Shown here: in pieces, positions 55,910-64,000 of the stretch
Position numbering within the stretch: the first letter of the stretch is position 1
How the letters are laid out: the number at the start of each line of letters is the position of its first letter
Assembly (NCBI GenBank): GCA_033558025.1
Contig: JAUCEF010000012.1
Location: 310,001-374,000, forward strand
Length of the DNA: 64,000 bases
Direction: 5' to 3'
Source of the DNA: Phytophthora sp. 'mugwort'
Taxonomy: Eukaryota > Oomycota > Peronosporomycetes > Peronosporales > Peronosporaceae
Position numbers and translations under genes: made by a program
Notes under the pieces: generated by a model
Told to the model about the DNA's origin: nothing
The model's database searches: none
The model's input: only the letters and a program-made list of their open reading frames with translations

Positions 55910-56960
55910 GGTTGTGGTGGAAGTGAACCACGTGGTTTGGAGCATCCCTGACCCTCGGTTGCTGGTGTCGGCGGCCATGCTGCGGCCGATCGTGTTGAAG
56001 AACACGGATGACGAAGCGGCGGTGGTGACCACGGCCGACTTGGACATATTCGGCGAGTCGCTGGAGCGCCGCAGAATGGTCGGAGTACTGGTCCGTGGAC
56101 GTGCAGGTTCACGGGTGGGACGTGGGATCGGACATGAGCGGCTTGGCGTTTTACGGCGAGTACGCGAATATGACCAAGCGCGCTGGTGGAGACGTGGTGG
56201 GCATGTCGAATGTGTCGGCGTTGACGCTGTCTGCGAACGGGTCGGAGGAGGAGTCTGCGGTGGGTTTGCTGCAGATGTATCCGTTGGCGGCATTCTCGGG
56301 CCGGTTCCGTGGGTGTTTGGTGCTGGTGTTCCGCGACGAGCACAATGCGGCCCAGAAGATGCAGATGGCGCGTCCGCTACCGACACTTGGACCTGTACAA
56401 GTATCAGAAGAAGCACCCCGATGAAGTGTACGCGCGCGGTATCATCCACGAGGCCTAAAGTGCGACAACATTCTGGTCAGCAGTGACGGAAAGGTGAAGC
56501 TGACGGACTTCGGTTTGAGTGCGTTTGAGAGTGCTGCTACCCAACGGTATCAGTAATCTGGATGTCCCCTAAATGCTTCGACACGGAGGAGGCATCAAGT
56601 GCTTCATACATCTATTCGCTTGGGACGCGTATCTTCCAAGCGGTTGGTTAGAAGTTGTCGTGGAGGAACCACCTTGACAATGGAGTCGTGCGATATTGTG
56701 TGCAAATCGGGGAACGACCGCAGCGCCCTCTTCAATTCAAGGACGCACAATGGGAGCCTGTGAAGAGCATGGGTAAGTTCAATCTTTCCGAGAGACTACA
56801 CATTCTCGTGGTAGTGCAGCGGCTGAAGCAGTTGCCAGATGACCCGAGTTTGGTCCTCACACGACCGCACCGACAGCTGCGAAGCTGCCTGTTGAAGACA
56901 TTATCCGAGCGACGAAGCCAATGGTGTTGCAGCACGAGATCGACGCAGTCAAACACGTGA
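55910..56960 (+). pseudogene. protein kinase (TKL-like) relic inside piggyBac element
   Basis: The recognisable part starts near 56395 (LYKYQKKHPDEVYARGIIH) and continues after a frame change with LKCDNILVSSDGKVKLTDFG (about 56455-56510). These are the catalytic loop and the DFG Mg-binding motif. The HRD catalytic triplet itself is destroyed. Further on come YSLG-like sequence (56610) and the C-lobe frame from 56655 (GVVRYCVQIGERPQRPLQFK, then DAQWEPVKSMGKFNLSERLH). This pattern suggests the TKL-type kinases that are abundant in oomycetes. A region upstream (55914-56340) has decent coding character (NHVVWSIPDPRLLVS; LAFYGEYANMTKR) and could be an ectodomain or another captured piece. It is non-functional. 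A Pro/Thr-rich minus-strand frame over it is antisense and is not called. Confidence 0.65.
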
Positions 56961-57530
56961 CTTGCCAAATGTACAAGCTGTTGCTTGACCGACTGGAGGG
57001 CCTCTACGCTGGTTCATGCGACCTGAACTCAAGAACATCCTCAACGCAATCGTGACGACGACACGCGAGTGGGTGGCACGTTTGTAGGGACAGCGGTCGA
57101 CAGTGGATAAAAAAAACGGTGTTCCGAGGGATCTCGCTTCATCGAAAGGTTGATCGTGAGCCAGCCGAGTATTGCGCAACATCATCCAGTGATGTGCACA
57201 AGTGGGTGGACAAGTACTCCGAAATACTGCGCACAGACAGCAGCTCGAGCCTGATGAGCACGGTTGTGCCCTTAGCGCGCTTTTTAAGCACCAGAGGGTC
57301 ATCGAACTTGCTGTCTTCGAGTCTCATGTTGTGCATACAGGCCGCACGCCTGCTGCATGCAGTTCAAGAGTCCAGCGAGGTCGTTGCTCCATCAGACACG
57401 ACATGCCATTCTTGACAGGTCAGCCCTACATGTGAAACGTGAACACTTTCAGCACAATTGTAAATGAACTGCATTTTAGACTTGCACTTTCTAGCCTTGC
57501 ATTTAGCAGAATTCCTCAGTGGTCCTCGTA
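56961..57530 (+). other. possible continuation of the captured gene
   Basis: Coding-like frames on the + strand (56890-57060 with VLQHEIDAVKHVTCQMYKLL; 57119-57415 with HKWVDKYSEILRTDSSSS) may extend the kinase relic with a C-terminal helical domain. Frame changes occur near 57020. No family is recognised. Confidence 0.35.
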
Positions 57531-58296
57531 TCAAGCGGAATCACGGCGCAAATGAAAAACGCTGGGTCTGATATAATCCTGGATTTGCGAGTGAATCTCA
57601 GTGTATAATTCTGCCAAACGCACGACCACGCTTGTCTCTTCCAAGAGTTCCGTTAGGATACCCGCGACCTCTACGAGGGGAAAGGGCGTATTGTCGCCCC
57701 ACTTAGAACGGCAGCAACGGAAGACGATGTCGGGGGCCGCCTCGTCCTGCTCTAACAATTTAATCAGATAAATAATAAGTTAATCGTAAGGCGATAAAAA
57801 GAAGCTAATACAGAATAAACTTACCGGGTGATTGCGCAGATATGCACCCACACGTGCACGAAGACGCGCATTTGCTCTACGCTGGAAGTTATTTCTGGCG
57901 GACGTCGATGGGGTTGCCGGTCTCAGTCAATTCAAAAAAGAACCCTGCCGCACCGACCGGCTCTCTTGTTACGTACTTCTCCTGGCCAGCGACGAACCGG
58001 ATCTCGTGAGCCCCCTCCTCCGCCATCGGATTAATCGTCAACGCAAAGCCATGGATCTTGTTCTCCTCGGCGGGGGCCGTCGTTACCCGGTTGTCCTGTA
58101 GGTTGATATGTCCAACGAGCTCTCGATGAAACCGCATGAGCTCGGTTATGCGTGCCTCGAGGTTTTTTAGAAGGAAAATCTTCTCGGTGTGATGCACCGT
58201 GATGAGGTTAGCAATTTCCATGTCTCTACGTTCATTGCTCTCAGTGAGTCGCTCGATGTTGCGGTTTGCTGCGCGCAGTTCGCGTTGGAGGGACAT
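57531..58296 (-). CDS. coiled-coil protein gene with one intron, function unknown
   Basis: On the minus strand a start at 58296 gives MSLQRELRAANRNIERLTES and a long amphipathic, coiled-coil-like helix (residues about 1-65). A mixed part follows with HGFALTINPMAEEG and GAAGFFFELTETGNPIDV. The frame ends at 57889. After a probable one-base shift it continues as FQRRANARLRARVGAYLRNH to a GTAAGT donor at 57824. A 73-bp intron (57752-57824, ending TTAG) leads to a second exon (57751-57531) reading DIVFRCCRSKWGDNTPFPLV, then GILTELLEETSVVVRLAELY. It may be a slightly damaged gene. It lies inside piggyBac-like element 2 near its right end. No family is recognised; it could be a host gene or an unknown transposon gene. 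Confidence 0.45.
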
Positions 58297-58638
58297 GTTC
58301 TCGGTTTGAAAACGCGCACGGACATTGGGGTGGGCGCTCGGACGCGGTATTCTTTGAGTGAGCGGAGGGGTAGATTCGGTTGGCTACGAGCTGGCTCTCA
58401 GCTGATAAACGGATTGTAAAGGCCATTGCTTATCAGACGGCCACATGTTGGGAATTACCCAATCAGCGACTTGCAAGTTATCGTTTTATGCACAGGACGC
58501 GTCCAATTTATGTGAAGTTTCGCGCGCTTTTCAGACGATCTCAAACACAAGTCTCAGCTTGAAAACGGGTCCATACAATTATTAGGTTAACATGTATTCT
58601 GTATCATACAGAATAATTTTCGGGATTGAAAGGGTTAA

Positions 58639-59727
58639 GTTTTCTTAATGTTACAGCAGCACTACGTCAGCTTGCATACGCCAGCGCAGACGACTCGATC
58701 AATGAGAATTTGCAGATCGCATACACAACAACAATAGAGTGCCTCAAGCGATTCTGTTTAGCTGTAGTTGCTCGATATGGCAACGAGTACCTGCGAGCGC
58801 CGAATGTGGAGGAGTTGCGTGCGTCGTTGAAGCAAAATGCTCGACGGGGGGTTGTAGGAATGGTCGGCTCTGTAGACTGTATGCATTGGGAGTGGCGCTT
58901 ATGCCCAACTGCACATGATGGTCAATACAAAGGTAAGGAAAAAGCCGGCAATGGATCCTTGATACCGTCGCAGATTACATTCTTCGAATTAATTCCAATT
59001 AATTCCAATTCGAAGAATGTAATCTGCGACGGTATCAAGGATCCATTGCCGGCTTTTCCTTACCAACTTCGGCTCGCCAGGATCCTTCAACGACATAAAC
59101 ATCCTGGACCAGTCTCCACTCTTCAATGACATGTTAAAAGGAGATGCCGCACGTGTGGAGTTCTCCGTTTCAGGTAAGGCTGAAAACCCAGGCTGATTGT
59201 TTTGAATTTCACACTAGCTGACTGGGTCAATTGTTTCACAGGTAACAGGCATTCCATGCCTTACCTTCTGTCTGATGGAATTTACCCAGAGTGGCCGGTT
59301 TTCGCTAAACCGCTCTCGTGCCCCATTGCAAGAAACAGAAGCTGTATACTCGGCTTCAAGAGGCATGTCGGAAAAACGTCGAAAGCTGTTTTGGCGTACT
59401 ACAGGCACGTTTTCGCATCTTGGACACGCCGTGCCGTTTGTGGAACGAAGATGCGTTCGTTACAGTGATGAACACGTGCAATGTCTTACACAGTATGGTT
59501 GCGGAAGACGAGCGCATCGATCCAGGAAAGGCCACGATTATCTGTTTAAGGATCAGCTCAACCGGCCGGGATACCTGCATTCGCGGTGTCACGCCCTCCA
59601 GTGCTTCATCGCCCGGCACCAGTGGCGGATCTCATCGTCAATTCGCACAAACTTTACAATCGGCGACCAACATTTGCGCCTCCGTCACGATCTCGTATCC
59701 CATTTGTGAGAGCGACATGGACTAGAG
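58639..59727 (+). pseudogene. second Harbinger transposase, core and C-terminal part
   Basis: Starting at the right TTAA: NVTAALRQLAYASADDSINE, LQIAYTTTIECLKRFCLAVV, then VGMVGSVDCMHWEWRLCPTA (near 58865), where DCMHW holds the first catalytic Asp of plant-type Harbinger enzymes. QYKGKEK follows. A 133-bp palindrome (58932-59064) then replaces the second acidic region. After it come fragments of the SDGIYPEWPVF block (59270) and, from 59318, KLYTRLQEACRKNVESCFGV then LQARFRILDTPCRLWNED, the conserved C-terminal helix with the last Glu. The stop is at 59727. The N-terminal part lies at 52060-52389, across the piggyBac element. Confidence 0.85.
58932..59064. repeat. 133-bp palindrome built from transposase coding sequence
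   Basis: Arms begin GGTAAGGAAAA and end TTTTCCTTACC. They are almost perfect reverse complements over about 60 bp, with an AATTAATTCC-repeat centre. The left arm continues the transposase reading KGKEK, so part of the gene was copied in inverted orientation. Confidence 0.92.
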
Positions 59728-59959
59728 AACTAGGTCTTAAAAACTTGTAGGAGATTTTTTTCAAATACATCCATACATTTTTATTCAACCGATTAAATGC
59801 AGATTTTTGTTGTGTTTTGTGGTTGCTGTGAAAGATGTCAGGTCAAAGCGTTAGTATGATTGAAGCGTCACTACGAGCGCTGATGTGCTCATCAGATGTG
59901 GTAACAGCGGTGGATGAGTACCCCGCAGTACTGGTACTCAGGATGTCAAGATTTTCTTG
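59728..59959. other. spacer between convergent Harbinger genes
   Basis: AT-rich, no coding call. It separates the 3' ends of the transposase (+) and the accessory gene (minus). Confidence 0.4.
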
Positions 59960-61075
59960 CGTGTTAACGTTGTAACATTCCGGGCTAATCAGGTCGATGG
60001 GGGCCGTGGTGTCAAAATTGCGTCACTGCGCAAGTTAGAATTTTCTAACAGCGAATCGCGCAAGGCGCAATTCGCTGTTGATATGCGATGGCGATCCATT
60101 AGTCTCCAATACAGCAGCTTCTTTACGGACTCGAGCAAGCGTGGGTTTTCTCTGCAGCGCCACATACTTAACGGCGTCTACATCCTCTAAGTTTGGCTTC
60201 ATGTTGAGTATGTTCAGGTCCAATTGCTCTCAGGCTACACGGTTTCGAGCTTCTCCATTGCCTGCCATGCGCTCTGCTTCTTTGACCTGCCGCGCGAGCA
60301 AAGTCTGGTTCGTCTCCATCCTACTGGGCAAAAAACACACGAAACGGATGGAGACGAACAAGACTTTGCATCAGTCTGCTCAAAAATCGCGGACTCAGCT
60401 GTGTGACTGGTAATAGTAGCAGACCCTACGGCCGACTTCTGTTAGATGGAGGACGCTGATTTGTTTGTGTTTGCCTCGCCACCTTTTGTGCACGCTACGC
60501 GCCCCACTTAAGAGCAAGCTTGAGAATATATTAGCACTGCAAATAGAGGAGCTTGCGTTATTATCCGTGGACTCGTACAAGTTGAGTCCTTGATTCTCAA
60601 TATCTGTGGGGTGCGTCCACTCCGATTGAGAGCGGTCACTTTATCATAACAGGCAACGAATTTGGACACGTCGTGAGAAATGATGCCGAAGCGATAGCTG
60701 AGAGATTTAAGATGTCGCTCTGCAACCCACTCATTGTTTGCGTGGAGCGTATCATCAAATATCAATTTTCTTACTCCCCTGTCTGGTTTGCGCCAATTCC
60801 GCCGTTCGTGTTGATCCAAGCCTGGCACAATGCCTTGTCTTCACTTTCACTAAGCCAAAGTTCGGTCCGCGAGCTTTGGTGGTCTTTGTTGTCATCCCGA
60901 TGAGCGATCTTGAGCAATGTCGCCTCTCGACATCGAACGAAACGTCCGTTACTCGCGGTCTAGCCGCTTTTTCCATCGGCAGATTTAGCGAGAAAAATAG
61001 CTTGAGGTGCCCTCCGCTACTTTGAGGAACATATAACGAAACCGGTGGCTCGACCACATGGCAAATTCTCGGCAA
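59960..61075 (-). pseudogene. NAM/Myb-SANT-like accessory protein of Harbinger element 2, relic
   Basis: On the minus strand near 60730-60640: LKSLSYRFGIISHDVSKFVA followed by CYDKVTALNRSGRTPQ. This closely follows the SANT/NAM-associated pattern (basic helix, then INHDVxKFxG and ALNxSG) in the accessory genes of plant-type Harbinger elements. Downstream is a helical tail (RQVKEAERMAGNGEARNRVA near 60290, then LDLNILNMKPNLEDVDAVKY to 60035). Frame changes and stops break it, and a fold-back at 60298-60369 lies within. It converges with the transposase at 58639-59727, as expected for the two genes of one element. Confidence 0.65.
60298..60369. repeat. 24-bp-arm palindrome in accessory gene relic
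   Basis: Arms 60298-60321 and 60346-60369 are reverse complements with one mismatch, starting GCAAAGTCTGG, around a 24-bp loop. It overlaps former coding sequence. Confidence 0.88.
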
Positions 61076-61123
61076 ATCTGGTTTAAAGCAGACGAATAGT
61101 GCTTCCGGTGGGGTTGCTCTTAA

Positions 61124-61990
61124 CCCCTTGAGCCCGAGGTAGTACCGTACCCCACTTCTGCCTAAACCCTAGAAGATCTAACGTGTATGTGCGGGGAAGG
61201 GTTTTCATATAATGTTCTTTACGTTTTCATAGGGTGAATAGTGTATAGACGCGGGGTAGACCTAAACATCGACGAAGCCTCCTCGCGTTATCCTGTATGC
61301 TCCACCTTTCGGCTGCCAACTATACATGTTTGCTTTCATGACATGTATATCGTGCAACAATACTGATGCAGAGTGTGATAGAGACATAGTATCGCCGTGC
61401 ACAGCCGTGAACAGGAAGTGCATAATAGCATAAAAATAAACATATGTACCGATCAAAACAACGTGATATTTTGCTGTACTGAAACTGAAAAGAAATGAAA
61501 GTGCGCCATCAACTGGTCAATCAGTCATCGTCGGGTGATTTATCGTCTTCGACTTCCTCGTACCCTCGGGGACCGGCAGGCGCACGCGCGCGGATCGGCC
61601 GCTTCCCCCGTTTTGTTGCGGAGGTGCCAGCGTCCCATTGTTCCAGCACTTGTGCCAGATGTCGAAGCAGGTTCGCAGGCCGACCTTCACGGTGTGGCAC
61701 TTCTTCTCGCATAGGAAGACGCTCCGCGAGATAGGTATCTTCGACGAGGTTTGTAGCTTGCACGTACTGCAGTAAGTTGATGGATCACCGCCTCGGACGT
61801 CGTTAGTGCCCTTGAGTAGTGAGCACTCCTTGCAGGCTCTTTTTCGGCGCACTCGTCCTTGGTTGTTGTTCCCTGATCACCACTCATCGTTTAGTACCGG
61901 CTTGATCGTCGTTGTACGGATGTCACGCGCCATTTTATGATATTTGTGCAACTTGAATTCGCATTGTCCTTCGTTTCGTCGCGTCGCTTC
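61124..61990 (-). mobile_element. piggyBac-like element 3, end fragment
   Basis: TTAA at 61120-61123 is followed by CCCCTTGAGCCCGAGG, similar to the ends of element 1. About 400 bp inside lies a piggyBac C-terminal zinc ribbon on the minus strand. The opposite end and the catalytic core are missing from about 61990 onward. The fragment starts about 45 bp beyond the accessory gene of Harbinger element 2. Confidence 0.65.
61517..61890 (-). pseudogene. piggyBac C-terminal zinc ribbon fragment
   Basis: The frame MRRKRACKECSLLKG (61852) continues with GGDPSTYCSTCKLQT, VFLCEKKCHTV and GLRTCFDIWHKCWNNGTLAP. This matches, in cysteine spacing and in the CxxIWHxxWxNG ending, the zinc ribbons at 19600-19800 and 55490-55650. 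A shifted start (61887) carries an acidic linker. The rest of the transposase is absent. It belongs to piggyBac-like element 3. Confidence 0.75.
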
Positions 61991-62179
61991 ATCAAATCTA
62001 CGTGGGCGAAACAGCCGTACTAGAGATGACAATAGTAAACTCAAGTGCTTACATGCTTCGGTTCGACCAATCGACCATGGAAATTTCGAATAGAATTGAC
62101 AATGATATAATTTTATGTGCTACAACATCAGTAAAGATCTTCGCTAACGGTTTGGCTACTACAATTGTCAGATGCAAAA

Positions 62180-62545
62180 CACCGACGAATGTAGCGTGTT
62201 GGACTGTGAAGAACTGGATAAACCCCTATAAGACTCACTTGGTTTGTCACGTCTTTCTGAACATCGCACTTGGTAGCGATGCTTACGCAGTTTAAGCAGA
62301 ATGTGTTCTTGCGTTGGACTAGTTGCCCATCCAACACGATGAATCGGATTTATCTGCGTATCTTGCAAGGATAGCACACGTAGCCATAGCAAAATCCGCA
62401 CGTACTCCTACCATTCCGCTTATCTTGCCAACTGATTTCTTCGTGACATCACGCACTCATGTATTTTGCGGTTGATCTTCACACTTGAAGGTGGAGGGTC
62501 GACGCTGCAGCATCCACGATATCTTCTTCATCTATCCGCTATTCT
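62180..62545 (-). pseudogene. START-FYVE-like zinc finger relic
   Basis: On the minus strand from about 62540: MKKISWMLQRRPSTF (compare QMKKLSWMLQRH at 13200), a decayed first Cys pair, then STCGFCYGYVCYPCKIRR. Next come LDGQLVQRKNTFCLNCVSIA and KCDVQKDVTNQ. These keep three of the four Cys pairs and the LDGxLxxRKxxFCxxC spacing of the family finger. Stops and small indels are present. The START part is missing upstream. It most resembles the copy at 12356-13570. Confidence 0.8.
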
Positions 62546-63599
62546 TTTTAAGTGTACCTAATTAACTAAAAGTTGATATACGTTTTTACCGTAAGTACTG
62601 GAGATTACCTAATGCGTGTGATTGTTGTGCAAACGTCGTCCTAAAATGTACAAACATAAATCACCTCGTATCTAATTCGTGGACTGTTGCTTCACGCCAT
62701 ACACACAACGTGATCATCACCACAAGCAGGATATTGTTTACTCCGCTTGCGTACTTCAAATATGGAGCATGGTATCAATGCAACAACGATAGATTAGCCA
62801 ATCACCGACCAATAAAGCGTCATTTCCGAAGCACACCCCACGACCCACGAGTCTCCATACCTACTTTTCAGTGGAGTATCTCCTAGCGGTCGACATATTG
62901 AACCGGTATCGCGCTTGCACGGGTATCTAACGAACCCGACCGTGGGCACGGTCCGGATGAACCGTGCCATGAATGGCTGATCGCCAAGATATTGATCTTT
63001 GGTGGTTCAGAGGAGTAATAACCGATGACTTCACAAATATACAAGAGGACAACAGGTCAACGTGAAGGGCATCAAATAGCTGGAGTCTAGGAAGTCATGA
63101 TGAGCAAGCTTAACACATCTGTTCAATTCATCATTTACCTCCAACAATACAAGAATACTTCGTCTACCACCCTCTCATCAGCTACGCAAATGTAGTTTTA
63201 AGAAATTACACGAACAAGAGTAACGGGACCCATTACTACGTGTGCAGCATAACCGTACCTGTGGCTGCAAGGCCTGCCTGGCTTTTCGTCTAAGCAGCGG
63301 ATGGTGAGCCTGGCGAAGTGGTTAGAACAGGCTTGCACACAATGTGCTCGAGTGACGGCTCAAGAGAATGACGTGAGGGACAAAATACGAGCGTTGATTT
63401 TTTAGGTCTATGATGTGGGAGCGTTTTGGCTACCATAAAAATAATAATACTAAGGTATATTCTGTTACAGTCGCCTTGCATCATCGAGCCTAATATATTT
63501 CTAGATGTCGTACATATACATTCCAAGTTCTGCCAGCCTACCTCTTGTTGCTTTTCCCACGGGCTAACCCGTCCGTCTTGTGTGTGCCCACTTTGTCCT
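62546..63599. other. unassigned stretch
   Basis: AT-rich on the left, without frames of note. CCGACCGTGGGCACGGTCCGG-type short inverted repeats lie near 62937-62970. Nothing is called. Confidence 0.4.
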
Positions 63600-64000
63600 A
63601 TTTCTCTACCTATTTTCTTCTTCCTCCTCTGTCGTCTTCCCTTCCGTCCACGTCTGTACATCTACTGACATGAACTCCTGCACTCCTTCCTTTGCGGGAT
63701 CTCCTTCATTTGTACATCGCTCTATCCACATCATGCTTCTTTCGGTACCCATGGCTAGATTGACTAACCAATCTGCCATCTTTTTATTTTTATAATGGTG
63801 CATCCAGCTGTTGACTCCAAACCAATCTGCGTATCGTCTAGTCCCCATATACCAGTGTTGGAGCCGCTTTGCTTTCGGTTGTCTCCCGTGCTTCATCATT
63901 ACGACAATGAGGGCGCTGTTTCACAGAATGTGTATGTTCCTGCAGCCTTGCCTCACCGCTTTGGCTAATAATCTGTGCATCCCGATGAATTTGCGTTTCC
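63600..64000 (-). pseudogene. LINE-type retrotransposon 3' fragment at window edge
   Basis: The minus-strand frame (63899 to 63606) reads RLQHWYMGTRRYADWFGVNS, then MHHYKNKKMADWLVNLAM. This is the RNase H C-terminal block also seen at about 28870, with a different, shorter tail. The frame appears to continue past the window end with HTHSVKQRPHC-like sequence in another frame. Reverse transcriptase would lie outside the window. Confidence 0.55.

Larger units (their letters stand above)
52394..58634 (+). mobile_element. piggyBac-like element 2 with extra internal genes
   Basis: TTAA lies on both sides (52390-52393 and 58635-58638). The ends read CCCTTACAACCC on the left and, inverted, CCCTTTCAATCC on the right. 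Each end is followed by a short palindrome with core TTCTGTAT(A/C)ATACAGAA (52410-52426 and 58596-58614), parallel to the palindromes in element 1. It carries a transposase relic (52610-55713) and then about 2.9 kb more: a kinase relic (55910-56960) and a coiled-coil gene on the minus strand (57531-58296). In element 1 only about 430 bp follow the transposase, so the extra part is unusual. Confidence 0.85.

Noticed and set aside
55751..56449. A 232-codon Pro/Thr-rich minus-strand frame
   Set aside because: Composition is that of a GC-rich antisense shadow. The + strand over the same DNA leads into a kinase relic.
1..64000. RXLR or Crinkler effector genes
   Set aside because: Short frames were scanned for a signal peptide followed by RXLR-EER or LFLAK-type motifs; no convincing case was seen. 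Very short or spliced genes could be missed.
1..64000. CRISPR array or prokaryotic defence cluster
   Set aside because: No regularly spaced direct repeats with unique spacers. The repeats found are LTRs, terminal inverted repeats, palindromes and tandem duplications in eukaryotic transposon contexts.

Overview
The window looks like a transposon-rich, gene-poor stretch of an oomycete nuclear genome, most likely a Phytophthora or downy-mildew relative. The reasons are a necrosis-inducing (NLP) gene relic, a locally amplified family of START-domain proteins with a C-terminal FYVE-like zinc finger (an organisation I associate with oomycetes), short 60-75 bp GT-AG introns, and a mix of Ty3/gypsy, piggyBac, PIF/Harbinger, pogo, hAT and LINE remnants. 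The species is not determined. Nothing bacterial was seen: no operons, Shine-Dalgarno sites or CRISPR.

The only clearly intact protein-coding genes are three START-FYVE-like genes on the + strand at 23054-24247, 48209-49339 and 50624-51844. Four relics of the same family lie at 12356-13570, 24640-24775, 43660-44300 (minus) and 62180-62545 (minus). The window is therefore one family cluster, pulled apart by transposons. The other host genes are broken. An NLP gene (37101-37863) is frameshifted, altered in its signature motif, and sits just downstream of two long palindromes. A cytochrome P450 (45521-47222, minus) has lost its heme-ligand cysteine and carries a frame-breaking 14-bp tandem duplication. 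A kinase relic (55910-56960) lies inside a transposon.

Layout. 1-6 kb: pogo and hAT relics. 6.8-11.1 kb: a Ty3/gypsy element with both LTRs, decayed and itself interrupted. 12.3-13.6 kb: START-FYVE pseudogene. 15.2-22.3 kb: a PIF/Harbinger element with TTA target duplications, whose transposase gene is split by a piggyBac-like element at 15863-20255. 23-24.8 kb: START-FYVE gene plus fragment. 25-36 kb: a graveyard of DDE_4/Harbinger-like, gypsy, LINE, Tc1/mariner and pogo pieces with a tRNA-like relic. 36.8-37.9 kb: palindromes and the NLP relic. 38-42.4 kb: hAT, Harbinger-like and gypsy relics. 43.6-51.8 kb: START-FYVE pseudogene, P450 pseudogene and two intact START-FYVE genes. 52-61.1 kb: a second PIF/Harbinger element, again split inside its transposase gene by a second piggyBac-like element (52394-58634, TTAA on both sides) that also holds a kinase relic and a coiled-coil gene. 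61.1-64 kb: the end of a third piggyBac-like element, a START-FYVE relic and a LINE tail.

Two structural themes recur. Many near-perfect fold-back palindromes with short loops occur, some with arms copied from coding sequence. Long G/C homopolymers (9-22 nt) occur at about ten places, several inside former reading frames. Transposon calls rest on protein motifs read by eye plus terminal repeats and target duplications where given; element ends without these are approximate.
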